56,914 bases of DNA from Ruminiclostridium sp. (GTDB lineage: Bacteria; Bacillota; Clostridia; Oscillospirales; Ruminococcaceae), in NCBI GenBank assembly GCA_017635095.1, contig JAGBMA010000178.1, forward strand, positions 1-56,914, given 5' to 3'. The translations under genes and the position numbers were made by a program. This document shows, piece after piece, positions 7,259 through 15,350 of the stretch; within the stretch, counting starts at the first letter, position 1; the number at the start of each line of letters is the position of its first letter. The notes below the pieces were generated by a model. It was not told the DNA's origin. It did not search any database and saw only the letters and a program-made list of their open reading frames with translations.

Positions 7259-9431
7259 GGAAATAGTATATAAAAACCCGGACAACGGCTATATCGTGAT
7301 AACAATGGATATCGACGGCGCTCCGGAAACTGTCGTCGGCACTCTCGGGGACATTGTGGAAGGCGAGTCTCTTATACTGCGCGGGAATTATATTGCAAGC
7401 GCAAAGTACGGCAGACAGTTCAAGGCTGTTACCTGTGAACGCAAGCTCCCAACCACAGCCGAGGAGATCCGCCGCTATCTCGGGAGCGGTATAATAAAAG
7501 GCATAGGTCCCGCTATGGCAAAAAAGATAGTCCACGCTTTCGGTGAGGAATCCCTCGATATCATTGAGAATGACCCGAAGCGCCTTTCAACGCTGAACGG
7601 GATATCCGTTGACAAAGCACTCTACATAGGCACCGAATTCCGTAAGCTCTGCGGGATCCGCACGATAATAGAATTTCTCCAGAGATACGAGATAAGTCCC
7701 CTCACCGCTTCACTTGTATGGAAAGCATACGAGGGTGAGAGCGTACTCAACGTAAGAAGTGACCCGTATCTTCTCTGCAATGACGAATTCGGAGTTGACT
7801 TTTCCCAGGCGGACAGAATAGCAAGCGACCTCGGGCTTTCGCCTTTCAGCATGAGCAGGATAAAAGCGGGTATAACCTATGTTCTGCGGGAAAATGCAGC
7901 CGCCGGTCATACCTGTGTACCGCGTGCGAGCCTCACGGAAGTAGTGTGTCCGCTTATACGCGTAGGAGAAGACGACTTCGACAAAGCGCTCATCGAAGGA
8001 ACAGACGAGCACATCTTCGTATCATATGAGACCTCACGCCGGGAATACATCTATCTTGCCGAGTACTATAACGCGGAAGCGTACATAAGCAAAAAGATCG
8101 CGACTATGCTGAAACTGTCCGCGCCTCTCGCCAAAGACTACTCCGATGATATCGCGGGTATAGAATGGGAGGAGAACATTCAGTACGAAGAGCTTCAGAA
8201 AGCAGCGATAAATGCGGCACTCGGAAACAACATCTTCATTCTTACCGGCGGTCCCGGCACAGGTAAGACCACCACGCTCAACGCGGTCATCAGGCTGTGT
8301 GAGATGAAGAAGAAACGGCTTATGCTCGCGGCGCCTACGGGAAGAGCAGCAAAAAGAATGTCCGATCTTACAGGAAGACCCGCAAAAACAATACACAGAC
8401 TGCTTGAAGTGGATTTCTCCAACAAATCCGGCAAGCCGAAATTCAAGCATCATGACAAAAACCCGCTTAATGCCGACGTTATCATAATAGACGAGATGTC
8501 AATGGTCGATACGCTGCTGTTTGAGGCGCTGCTGAGGGCAGTGAAGCTCGAAAGCAAGCTGATAATGGTCGGAGACTCAAACCAGCTCCCGAGCGTCGGT
8601 GCCGGAAATGTGCTCCGAGACCTCATCACCTCCAGAATGATACCAACGGTGGAACTGAAAGAGATATTCCGCCAGGCTGCCGAGAGCCTTATAATCACCA
8701 ACGCCCATAAAATAGTACATGGGGAGATGCCGGAGCTCGACAACAGGAAGAAAGATTTCTTCTTTATGCCCACCGCAAGCGACGAGGAGACCGCTCAGCT
8801 CGTCATAGGGCTTGCAAAGACGCGGCTGCCTAAAACATACGAATACTCACCTATCGACGATATCCAGGTGCTCTCGCCGACAAAAATGGGGACGGCAGGT
8901 ACAAAAGAGCTCAACCGCTCACTGCAGCTCGCCCTCAATCCACCCTCCCGCATGAAGAAAGAGATCCGCTTCTTCGACAGCGTGTTCCGCACCGGTGACA
9001 AGGTAATGCAGATAAAGAACGACTATGATGTCGTCTGGAAGCGCGGCTCGGACAGCGGCACGGGCATATTCAACGGCGATATCGGTATCATATTCGAGGT
9101 CGATGTGAGCAATTCCCTGCTGCATATAGATTTCGACGGGCGTAAGGCGGTATATACGAGCGAAATGTTCAGCAAGCTTGAACACGCTTACGCCGTAACG
9201 ATACACAAAAGCCAGGGCAGCGAGTACAAGGCTGTGATAATGCCGCTCACGCTCTATTCCAACAACCTGCTTTACCGGAACCTGCTCTATACGGGCGTTA
9301 CCCGCGCGAAGGAGATACTGATAATCGTCGGGACGCGTGAAGCTGTCGTGAGAATGGTGGAAAACAACAAGAAAACGAACCGTTTTTCCTGCATAAAGGA
9401 TATGCTTGAAGCGGAATACGGGGAAAACTGA
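7212..9431 (+). CDS. recD2: RecD2-type ATP-dependent DNA helicase
   Basis: A 739-residue SF1B helicase. The N-terminal OB-like region (residues about 10-80) is followed by tandem helix-hairpin-helix motifs (IIKGIGPAMAKKIVHAFG near 94-111). The helicase core has Walker A GGPGTGKTTT (about 346), Walker B IIIDEMSM (about 423), a GDSNQLPSVG motif III (about 453) and VTIHKSQGSEY near 660. RecD2 acts without RecBC in Firmicutes, unwinding 5' to 3' during repair and fork rescue. Its length and domain order are normal for the family. It is the first large gene of a run of closely packed plus-strand genes. Confidence 0.96.
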   Translation: MAENTEEIITITGTAEEIVYKNPDNGYIVITMDIDGAPETVVGTLGDIVEGESLILRGNYIASAKYGRQFKAVTCERKLPTTAEEIRRYLGSGIIKGIGPAMAKKIVHAFGEESLDIIENDPKRLSTLNGISVDKALYIGTEFRKLCGIRTIIEFLQRYEISPLTASLVWKAYEGESVLNVRSDPYLLCNDEFGVDFSQADRIASDLGLSPFSMSRIKAGITYVLRENAAAGHTCVPRASLTEVVCPLIRVGEDDFDKALIEGTDEHIFVSYETSRREYIYLAEYYNAEAYISKKIATMLKLSAPLAKDYSDDIAGIEWEENIQYEELQKAAINAALGNNIFILTGGPGTGKTTTLNAVIRLCEMKKKRLMLAAPTGRAAKRMSDLTGRPAKTIHRLLEVDFSNKSGKPKFKHHDKNPLNADVIIIDEMSMVDTLLFEALLRAVKLESKLIMVGDSNQLPSVGAGNVLRDLITSRMIPTVELKEIFRQAAESLIITNAHKIVHGEMPELDNRKKDFFFMPTASDEETAQLVIGLAKTRLPKTYEYSPIDDIQVLSPTKMGTAGTKELNRSLQLALNPPSRMKKEIRFFDSVFRTGDKVMQIKNDYDVVWKRGSDSGTGIFNGDIGIIFEVDVSNSLLHIDFDGRKAVYTSEMFSKLEHAYAVTIHKSQGSEYKAVIMPLTLYSNNLLYRNLLYTGVTRAKEILIIVGTREAVVRMVENNKKTNRFSCIKDMLEAEYGEN

Positions 9432-9443
9432 AACGAGGATAAA

Positions 9444-9926
9444 ATGAACTGTACGATAAGAGAGATGAGAAAAGATGAATATCCGTTCCTCGCCGATTTT
9501 CTTTACGAGGCGATATTCATTCCCGAGGGAGTCGCCCCCCCGCCCCGCGATATAATACTGCAGGACGAGCTTCAGGTATATATCCGCGATTTCGGAGAAA
9601 AGCCGGACGATATCTGTTTTGCGGCGGAATGCGGCGGCAGGGTCGTCGGTGCAGTCTGGGTGCGGATAATGGACGACTACGGTCATATCGACGACGAGAC
9701 CCCATCATTCGCCATATCACTGTACAAGGAGTACCGGGGTCAGGGCACAGGAACGGAACTCATGCGTACTATGACAGCCGAGCTTAAAAAGCGCGGGTAT
9801 AAGCGTGCCTCCCTTGCGGTCCAGAAAGCCAATTACGCGGTAAAGATGTACAAGGCTGTGGGATTTGAAATAACGGGAGAGAACGAGGAAGAATACATTA
9901 TGACAATAAAGCTGAATGAGGAATGA
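9444..9926 (+). CDS. GNAT-family N-acetyltransferase
   Basis: A 160-residue acetyltransferase of the GNAT fold. The acetyl-CoA binding loop appears as YRGQGTGTELM near residues 95-105, and the end shows the NYAVKMYKAVGF pattern of the RimI-like group. It has its own ribosome binding site (GAGGA) 12 nt after recD2 and overlaps the next gene through ATGA. The substrate cannot be told from sequence. Confidence 0.88.
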   Translation: MNCTIREMRKDEYPFLADFLYEAIFIPEGVAPPPRDIILQDELQVYIRDFGEKPDDICFAAECGGRVVGAVWVRIMDDYGHIDDETPSFAISLYKEYRGQGTGTELMRTMTAELKKRGYKRASLAVQKANYAVKMYKAVGFEITGENEEEYIMTIKLNEE

Positions 9927-10411
9927 CTATGGAAATAATCGAGTATTTTTCTTCCGACCGGAAAGATCACTGGCTCGCGCGGCTCGGAAAATGCAGGTGG
10001 AGTGCCGGCAAGCTGCTGTACTCACTGCTGAAAAACGGCACTTCCGAGCAGTTTCTCGGAGAACACCCGAGAGTGCTCATGCTCATCGACGGCGACAAGC
10101 TCGTTTCTTTCTGCACACTCGCACAGAAAGATGATATTCCCGATTACAGGCTCACTCCGTGGATAGGATTCGTCTATACATTCCCGGAATACCGTGGTCA
10201 CCGCTTTGTGGGAAAGCTTATCACAAAGGCAGAACGAACTGCTTACGCCGAAGGGTTCAGAAATATATACATCTCCACCGGGCATACCGGGCTATATGAG
10301 AAATACGGCTACACATTCTATGAAAAGAAAAAGGACATAAACGGTCATAATTCAAGGATCTACATAAAAAGGCTGAAGCAGAATGACGATCAACTTACAG
10401 AAAACCGCTGA
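9923..10411 (+). CDS. GNAT-family N-acetyltransferase
   Basis: A 162-residue GNAT protein with the acetyl-CoA loop YRGHRFVGKLI near residues 91-101 and a GLYEKYGY C-terminal motif. It belongs to a different GNAT branch from the preceding gene, so the pair is not a recent duplication. It starts in an ATGA overlap and its end overlaps the next gene by 29 nt, implying translational coupling. Confidence 0.85.
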   Translation: MTMEIIEYFSSDRKDHWLARLGKCRWSAGKLLYSLLKNGTSEQFLGEHPRVLMLIDGDKLVSFCTLAQKDDIPDYRLTPWIGFVYTFPEYRGHRFVGKLITKAERTAYAEGFRNIYISTGHTGLYEKYGYTFYEKKKDINGHNSRIYIKRLKQNDDQLTENR

Positions 10412-10751
10412 ATATTACAAAACAGCAGAACCATGCGACTGTGCATACTGCAGGAATTACTGCAGCAAGATAAAGGCGCAGAGACCGGATATCGCGGAGC
10501 ATCTCGCCGGAATGGGCGTTGATATAGAAAAGCCGTTCGAGCTGTTTTTCGTTGAGGACGATGTTCATAAAACAGTCTTATACTGCTGCTGTATGTACGT
10601 CGTTTACGGGGAATGTGAAAAAGATCTTGACTACGATCTCGGAGGGCTTCGATTCACCAACAATACTGACTGCCACCCGAGCACAGATATAACGGAAGAA
10701 CATTTTATCCTCGACTTCGGGGAGATAACTTTGGATATGGAGGAAATATGA
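10383..10751 (+). CDS. Conserved cysteine-rich protein of unknown function
   Basis: A 122-residue soluble protein beginning with a YYKTAEPCDCAYCRNYC block (residues 11-27), which has a C-x-C-x2-C-x3-C pattern, and a later CCC run near 68-70. It ends in an HPST...EEHFILDF motif. I recall similar short proteins in Clostridia, all uncharacterised. The cysteines suggest metal or Fe-S binding. The start overlaps the acetyltransferase gene by 29 nt and the stop almost touches the dipeptidase gene. Confidence 0.75.
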   Translation: MTINLQKTAEYYKTAEPCDCAYCRNYCSKIKAQRPDIAEHLAGMGVDIEKPFELFFVEDDVHKTVLYCCCMYVVYGECEKDLDYDLGGLRFTNNTDCHPSTDITEEHFILDFGEITLDMEEI

Positions 10752-10752
10752 G

Positions 10753-12153
10753 ATGCACGAGAAAATAAGGGAGTACATCTATAACAACAAGGAACGTATG
10801 CTTTCTATGATATGCGACCTTGTTTCAGTCCACAGCGTCAAAGGCGAACCGGCGGAGGGAGCGCCTTTCGGGGTCGGTCCCCGCGCCGCACTCGACAAGA
10901 TGATAGGTATATGCAGAGACGAGGGATTTGATACAAGGCTCTGTTATGACGTGGTCGGAACAGCCGACCTCATGCCGCGGTACAACAAGGATATGCCCGC
11001 ACTCGGTATCCTGTGCCATCTCGATGTTGTGCCGGCTGAGGGACAGGAAGGCTGGAACACGGATCCATTCAAGATGACAGAAAAGGACGGTACGATCTGC
11101 GGACGCGGAGTTATTGATGACAAGGGACCTGTTTGCGCCGCGTTCATGGCAATGAAATGCATAAAGGATCTCGGGATACCGCTGAAAAAGGGCGTAAGGC
11201 TCATTTTCGGGACTGATGAGGAGAACGGCTCGGAAGATCTCGATATTTATCTTGCAAACGAAAAGCTGCCGGAAAATGTATTCACGCCTGATGCCGCGTT
11301 CCCGATAATAAACATCGAAAAGGGCATGATGCGCTCAAACTTCTCGGGAAGCTACAGAGGCGGCAATATCGTATGCTTTCACGGCGGAAACATTCCAAAC
11401 GCTGTCCCGGACAGCTCATACTGCATTATATCCGGTATAGATACGGACGAAGTGCGGAAAGCGATCGAGCTTTACAGCGGATGCAAAGCCGATTTCTTCA
11501 TAACGGAAGCGGACGGAAAAATACGGATAGACTGCAAAGGCAGATCGGCTCACGCGTCAACTCCCGAAACCGGCATAAATGCGGTAACCGCGCTTATTGC
11601 CCTTTTGTGCAGGCTTCCCCTTGAGGGCGGAAAGCAGAAGGAAATTCTACGCGGGCTGAACGACGCGTTTCCGTACGGTGAGACTGACGGATTCGACGCG
11701 GGTCTGCGCCGCTCGGACGAAAGATCCGGTGCTCTTACACTTGTGTTCAGCATTTTTCATATGGAGAACGGTAAATGCAGCGGCACGATAGATGTAAGAT
11801 TTCCTGCCTGCATGACCCTCGCCGAGGTTGAAGCGGCAGAGAACGCGGCTCTTAAAAAAGCGGGCTGCAAATTAGACGGGTACATGGGCGACGAAGCCCA
11901 TATAACGGACGAAAACAGTGAATTTGTACAGAAGCTCATGAGTGTTTATGAACGCTGTGAAGGCGAAAAAGGAAAGTGCATCGCTATAGGCGGCGGCACA
12001 TATGTACACAACGTACCGGGAGGCGTAGCGTTCGGTGTCGAGCGCGGAAACACCGACTATAAGATGCACGGGGCAAACGAATGGATAAGCGTTGACGAGC
12101 TGCTCAGAGACGCTGTGATCTTTACGGAAGCGATAATTGAAATATGCGGATAA
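10753..12153 (+). CDS. pepV: M20-family dipeptidase (PepV-like)
   Basis: A 466-residue zinc peptidase. Metal and catalytic motifs are visible: CHLDVVP (His about 90), DDKGP (Asp about 121), the catalytic DEENGSED pair (about 155-156), and a late HGANEWISVDEL block. PepV enzymes cleave dipeptides, including beta-Ala and D-amino acid forms, in the cytoplasm. Its length fits PepV (about 465). It overlaps the following membrane gene by 10 nt. The exact peptide substrate is not determinable. Confidence 0.9.
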   Translation: MHEKIREYIYNNKERMLSMICDLVSVHSVKGEPAEGAPFGVGPRAALDKMIGICRDEGFDTRLCYDVVGTADLMPRYNKDMPALGILCHLDVVPAEGQEGWNTDPFKMTEKDGTICGRGVIDDKGPVCAAFMAMKCIKDLGIPLKKGVRLIFGTDEENGSEDLDIYLANEKLPENVFTPDAAFPIINIEKGMMRSNFSGSYRGGNIVCFHGGNIPNAVPDSSYCIISGIDTDEVRKAIELYSGCKADFFITEADGKIRIDCKGRSAHASTPETGINAVTALIALLCRLPLEGGKQKEILRGLNDAFPYGETDGFDAGLRRSDERSGALTLVFSIFHMENGKCSGTIDVRFPACMTLAEVEAAENAALKKAGCKLDGYMGDEAHITDENSEFVQKLMSVYERCEGEKGKCIAIGGGTYVHNVPGGVAFGVERGNTDYKMHGANEWISVDELLRDAVIFTEAIIEICG

Positions 12154-12794
12154 ATACAAAAGACCTGCCCAAAAGGCTTGCGGCTTACTTCTTCGGACTT
12201 TTCATAATGACAGCGGGGATAGCGTTCTCCGTACAGTCCGATCTCGGTGTTTCACCGCTCAGTACGCTTCCCTACGCAGTTGAACTGTGGACGGGTTTTG
12301 ATATGGGGCTCGGGACTATGGTGATGCACGCCGGGTTCGTTCTTATACAGATAATACTGCTCCGAAAGAAGTTCAAACCGGTGATGCTTCTCCAGATACC
12401 GGCGGGGATAGTTTTCGGCTGGTTCACCACGCTCTGCAACGGGCTCGTTCTTATGCTGCCCCGCAGCGAATTTCTCCCGCTGCAGGTAATACTCCAGCTA
12501 ATAAGCATTCTGCTGGTGGCGGTGGGTATCCATTTCTACCTCCCGGCAAATCTGATCCCGCTTGCGGGTGAAGGTATCGTCAGCGCGATAGCGGAAGTGT
12601 CGGGCTGGAAATTCCACATCGTCAAGATCGGATTCGATGTTGCAGTCGTAATTATCTCGGGCGTACTGTGCCTGCTAACGGTGGGACGGCTCGGAAGCGT
12701 GGGCATAGGCACGGTGATGTCGGCTCTGCTTACAGGTACATTCATAGCATGGATAGATAAACTTGCGAAGAAACTTAAAAAAGAAAGACAATAA
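12144..12794 (+). CDS. YczE/YitT-like integral membrane protein
   Basis: A 216-residue protein with five or six transmembrane helices. The opening AYFFGLFIMTAGIAFSV and LGVSPLSTLPYA motifs are characteristic of the YczE/DUF6198 family. In Bacillus, YczE sits next to surfactin and transporter regulation genes, but its biochemical function is unknown. Here it is the last gene of the recD2-pepV run. Confidence 0.85.
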   Translation: MRINTKDLPKRLAAYFFGLFIMTAGIAFSVQSDLGVSPLSTLPYAVELWTGFDMGLGTMVMHAGFVLIQIILLRKKFKPVMLLQIPAGIVFGWFTTLCNGLVLMLPRSEFLPLQVILQLISILLVAVGIHFYLPANLIPLAGEGIVSAIAEVSGWKFHIVKIGFDVAVVIISGVLCLLTVGRLGSVGIGTVMSALLTGTFIAWIDKLAKKLKKERQ

Positions 12795-12801
12795 AAAATA
12801 C

Positions 12802-12829
12802 TTGCATTTTTACGATAATGTGGTATAAT
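12802..12829 (+). promoter_or_regulatory. Promoter of ychF
   Basis: TTGCAT (12802-12807), 16-bp spacer, TATAAT (12824-12829), with TGG before the -10. The start codon of ychF lies about 40 nt downstream. Confidence 0.7.
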
Positions 12830-12870
12830 GATAAAGTATGCATACATAAAATGAAAGGATATATGATAAA

Positions 12871-13965
12871 ATGAAACTCGGTATGGTAGGACTTCCAAAT
12901 GTCGGAAAAAGTACTTTATTCAACGCACTGACAAACGCGGGCGCGGAAAGCGCGAATTACCCGTTCTGCACGATAGAACCGAATGTGGGTGTTGTATCCG
13001 TTCCCGACGAGCGGCTCGACAAGATTGCGGAGATGTACAAACCCGAAAAGTTCACTCCCGCAGTTCTCGAATTCGTTGATATTGCAGGTCTCGTAAAAGG
13101 CGCTTCCAACGGAGAGGGTCTCGGCAACAAGTTCCTTGCAAATATCCGTGAGGTAGATGCGATCGTACACGTTGTGCGGTGCTTCGAGAATGACAACATC
13201 GTGCACGTTGACGGCTCGATCGGTGCAAAACGCGATATCGAGACTATAAACCTTGAACTTATCTTCAGCGATATGGAGATACTCGCAAGACGCATAGACC
13301 GCGAGAAGAAGCTTGCCAAAGGTGATAAGTCGCTGCAGAAGGAGATAGACTTCCTTGAAAAGCTCCAGGCTCACCTTGAAGAAGGAAAGTCCGCACGTTC
13401 ATTCGGCTTCACGGAAGAAGAGGCCGATATAATAAAAAGCACTCCCCTGCTCTCAAACAAGCCTGTTATATATGCCGCAAACCTCAGCGAGGACGATTTC
13501 CGCGGCGGCTACGAGAAGAATGAACAGTATCAGGCTGTCAAGGCAATTGCCGACGAGGAACACAGCGCGGTGATGCCGATATGCGCACAGATAGAAGCGG
13601 ATATCGCCGACATGGACGCGGAGGAGAAAGAGCTTTTCCTTTCCGACCTCAACCTCACCGAGTCCGGTCTTGCCCGTATAATCAAAGCCGGTTACAGCCT
13701 TCTCGGTCTTATCTCGTTCCTTACCGCAGGTCCCCAGGAAGTTCGCGCATGGACCATCACAAAGGGCACCAAGGCGCCCCAGGCTGCAGGAAAGATACAC
13801 ACGGATTTCGAGAAAGGCTTCATAAGAGCCGAGGTCGTTTCGTTCGACGACCTTGTGAACTGCGGCGGAATGACCGGAGCTAAGGAAAAAGGACTTGTGC
13901 GCCTTGAAGGAAAAGACTATGTAATGCAGGACGGAGATGTCGTTCTGTTCAGGTTCAACGTATAA
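12871..13965 (+). CDS. ychF: Redox-regulated P-loop ATPase YchF (Obg family)
   Basis: A 364-residue TRAFAC NTPase. G1 is GLPNVGKST (residues 6-14), G3 is DIAGLVKGAS, and the specificity motif reads NLSED in place of NKxD, as in YchF, which prefers ATP. A central coiled coil and a C-terminal TGS domain (about 280-364) complete the standard architecture. YchF binds ribosomes and is linked to stress responses. The next gene starts inside its stop (TAATG). Confidence 0.97.
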   Translation: MKLGMVGLPNVGKSTLFNALTNAGAESANYPFCTIEPNVGVVSVPDERLDKIAEMYKPEKFTPAVLEFVDIAGLVKGASNGEGLGNKFLANIREVDAIVHVVRCFENDNIVHVDGSIGAKRDIETINLELIFSDMEILARRIDREKKLAKGDKSLQKEIDFLEKLQAHLEEGKSARSFGFTEEEADIIKSTPLLSNKPVIYAANLSEDDFRGGYEKNEQYQAVKAIADEEHSAVMPICAQIEADIADMDAEEKELFLSDLNLTESGLARIIKAGYSLLGLISFLTAGPQEVRAWTITKGTKAPQAAGKIHTDFEKGFIRAEVVSFDDLVNCGGMTGAKEKGLVRLEGKDYVMQDGDVVLFRFNV

Positions 13966-14732
13966 TGAAAGTTTATAAAAGCAGAAATCCAAATAAGTTC
14001 AAAATAGGCGCCCTGTTCGTGATGCAGGTCATCTTCGGTTCGCTTCCCGCGATACTGTTCATAATATTCGCTGTGGATATTATGCGCAGAGCAAGCGAAA
14101 ACGCGGAAAACCCCGCCACTTTCCCGAACTATATCGGAGCTTATGTTTCCGCTGCAGCTATCGTACTCTGCGCTATCGCCTACTTTATCCTCGGACGCAG
14201 ATACAATGTTCTCCTCTCGGGGGTAAAGGGTGAGAGATCGCTTGAGCGTATCGCCAAAAAATACCGGAATGAGTACGATATCTTCATAAACTGCCGCGTA
14301 CAATACAAACACAGCCGCTCGGAAGTGGATATGATAATGCTCGGAAAGAACGGGCTTATCATTATCGAGGTAAAAAACCACTCCGGTACCGTCATAGGCA
14401 CAGATACCGACGAGAAATGGACGCAATACAAGCACTACAAGGACGGAAGGAACACCGAGGCGGAGATGAAAAACCCGATAAAACAGATCACCCGCCAGCG
14501 TGATATACTCAAAAGCATACTGCACGCAGAGGGCGTTGATGTCTGGATCGACAGCATAGTTTACTTCTCAAACCCTCTCACAAGGCTAAAACTAAGTCTC
14601 AAAAGCAAGAGCAGCATAGTCTGCTCCGGCGAAAAAGAGCTCGAACAGTTCATCTCCACTTACCATTCTCCCCGCCCCATAAGTAAAAAAGATCTGGAAA
14701 AGATAAGGAATATCCTTACTTCTCTTATCTGA
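13965..14732 (+). CDS. NERD-domain protein with two membrane helices
   Basis: A 255-residue protein. Two N-terminal helices (about 10-35 and 50-72) anchor it. Residues about 85-200 form a NERD (nuclease-related) domain with the core motif EVDMIMLG...GLIIIEVKNHSG, containing the D...E-x-K residues of this endonuclease-like fold. NERD proteins may be DNA-processing or signalling proteins, but activity is unproven for most. It overlaps the ychF stop codon and is probably co-transcribed with it. Confidence 0.85.
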   Translation: MKVYKSRNPNKFKIGALFVMQVIFGSLPAILFIIFAVDIMRRASENAENPATFPNYIGAYVSAAAIVLCAIAYFILGRRYNVLLSGVKGERSLERIAKKYRNEYDIFINCRVQYKHSRSEVDMIMLGKNGLIIIEVKNHSGTVIGTDTDEKWTQYKHYKDGRNTEAEMKNPIKQITRQRDILKSILHAEGVDVWIDSIVYFSNPLTRLKLSLKSKSSIVCSGEKELEQFISTYHSPRPISKKDLEKIRNILTSLI

Positions 14733-14738
14733 CATTTA

Positions 14739-14765
14739 CAGTGTGTTATGTAACCACACTGAAAA
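14739..14765 (+). terminator. Weak terminator after the NERD gene
   Basis: CAGTGTG (14739-14745) pairs with CACACTG (14755-14761), but only AAAAT follows, so termination would be inefficient. Confidence 0.3.
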
Positions 14766-14855
14766 TACAGATTGTAACTTCCCACAATTTTGTCACCGTC
14801 TTTTTGGAGAATCGTCTAAATTTCTTGTTTTTGTTGGATTTTTTTGTATAAGATA

Positions 14856-14900
14856 TTGACAAACCGTTGATTGTACGCTATAATAAGCTTGTAATCAACG
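14856..14900 (+). promoter_or_regulatory. Promoter flanked by an inverted repeat, upstream of a candidate small RNA
   Basis: TTGACA (14856-14861), 17-bp spacer, TATAAT (14879-14884). CGTTGATT (14865-14872) and AATCAACG (14893-14900) are perfect 8-bp inverted repeats placed symmetrically around the -10, as expected for a repressor operator. No open reading frame with a ribosome binding site follows. Confidence 0.7.
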
Positions 14901-15005
14901 ACAAGTCGCTTACATCAATTTAGTTTTTTAGTTGTCTCCTTTCTTTTGTTCTACACATTATACATTATTTCAGTTTGAGAACCGGTTTCGGTTCTCTCTT
15001 TTTTT
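14891..15005 (+). ncRNA. Candidate small RNA of about 115 nt
   Basis: A consensus promoter (14856-14884) is followed about 90 nt later by a strong intrinsic terminator: GAGAACCG (14977-14984), GTTT loop, CGGTTCTC (14989-14996) and a T-rich tail to 15005. There is no credible gene between them. The middle is U-rich and largely unstructured and includes TCTCCTTTCTTTT (14935-14947), complementary to Shine-Dalgarno sequences such as AAAAGAAAGGA. Such C/U-rich loops are typical of regulatory RNAs that block ribosome binding sites. Function is inferred. Confidence 0.55.
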
Positions 15006-15025
15006 GTCAAAATAACACTTTTATA

Positions 15026-15054
15026 TTGAAATTTCCGGCAGAATGTGGTATAAT
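15026..15054 (+). promoter_or_regulatory. Promoter of the structured leader and aminotransferase gene
   Basis: TTGAAA (15026-15031), 17-bp spacer, TATAAT (15049-15054) with TGG before it. The predicted start is near 15061, exactly where the outer stem of the leader structure begins. Confidence 0.75.
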
Positions 15055-15061
15055 AATTAAC

Positions 15062-15301
15062 GTGTCCTCAATAACTGCCTTTTGGCAGTTATTGCCTGAA
15101 AGTCTGTAAAACAGACTTTCAGATGTTGTTCCAATGCACCTGCGGCGCATTTAAACAACGGACACATTCCTTGGTGTCAAGCTCATTTCGTCCTTCAGAC
15201 GAACAAAAGTGCAAGGAAAATCCTATAATATAAAAATTTTCCTTGCACTTTTGCAACCGTGAAAAGCCTTCAAGCTGCGCTATGAAGACTTTTCGCGGTT
15301 G
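15062..15301 (+). other. Highly structured 5' leader with five stable hairpins
   Basis: GTGTCC (15062-15067) pairs with GGACAC (15160-15165) and encloses three hairpins. Hairpin 1 is AATAACTGCC/GGCAGTTATT (15070-15093), hairpin 2 is CTGAAAGTCTG/CAGACTTTCAG (15096-15122), and hairpin 3 is GTTGTT/AACAAC with inner ATGC/GCAT (15125-15159). Together they make a cloverleaf-like four-way junction. Downstream lie a perfect 17-bp stem (15205-15221 with 15236-15252) and a 19-bp stem with one mismatch and one wobble (15254-15272 with 15283-15301). None is followed by a T-run. It matches no riboswitch class I can recognise by eye. Confidence 0.65.
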
Positions 15302-15350
15302 ATGAGCAGACATTAATTAAGTATTTTTGAAAAGAAAGGACGTTTCAACC

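Noticed and set aside
15205-15252. 17-bp stem as an intrinsic terminator
   Set aside because: No T-run follows and it lies inside the leader of an expressed gene.
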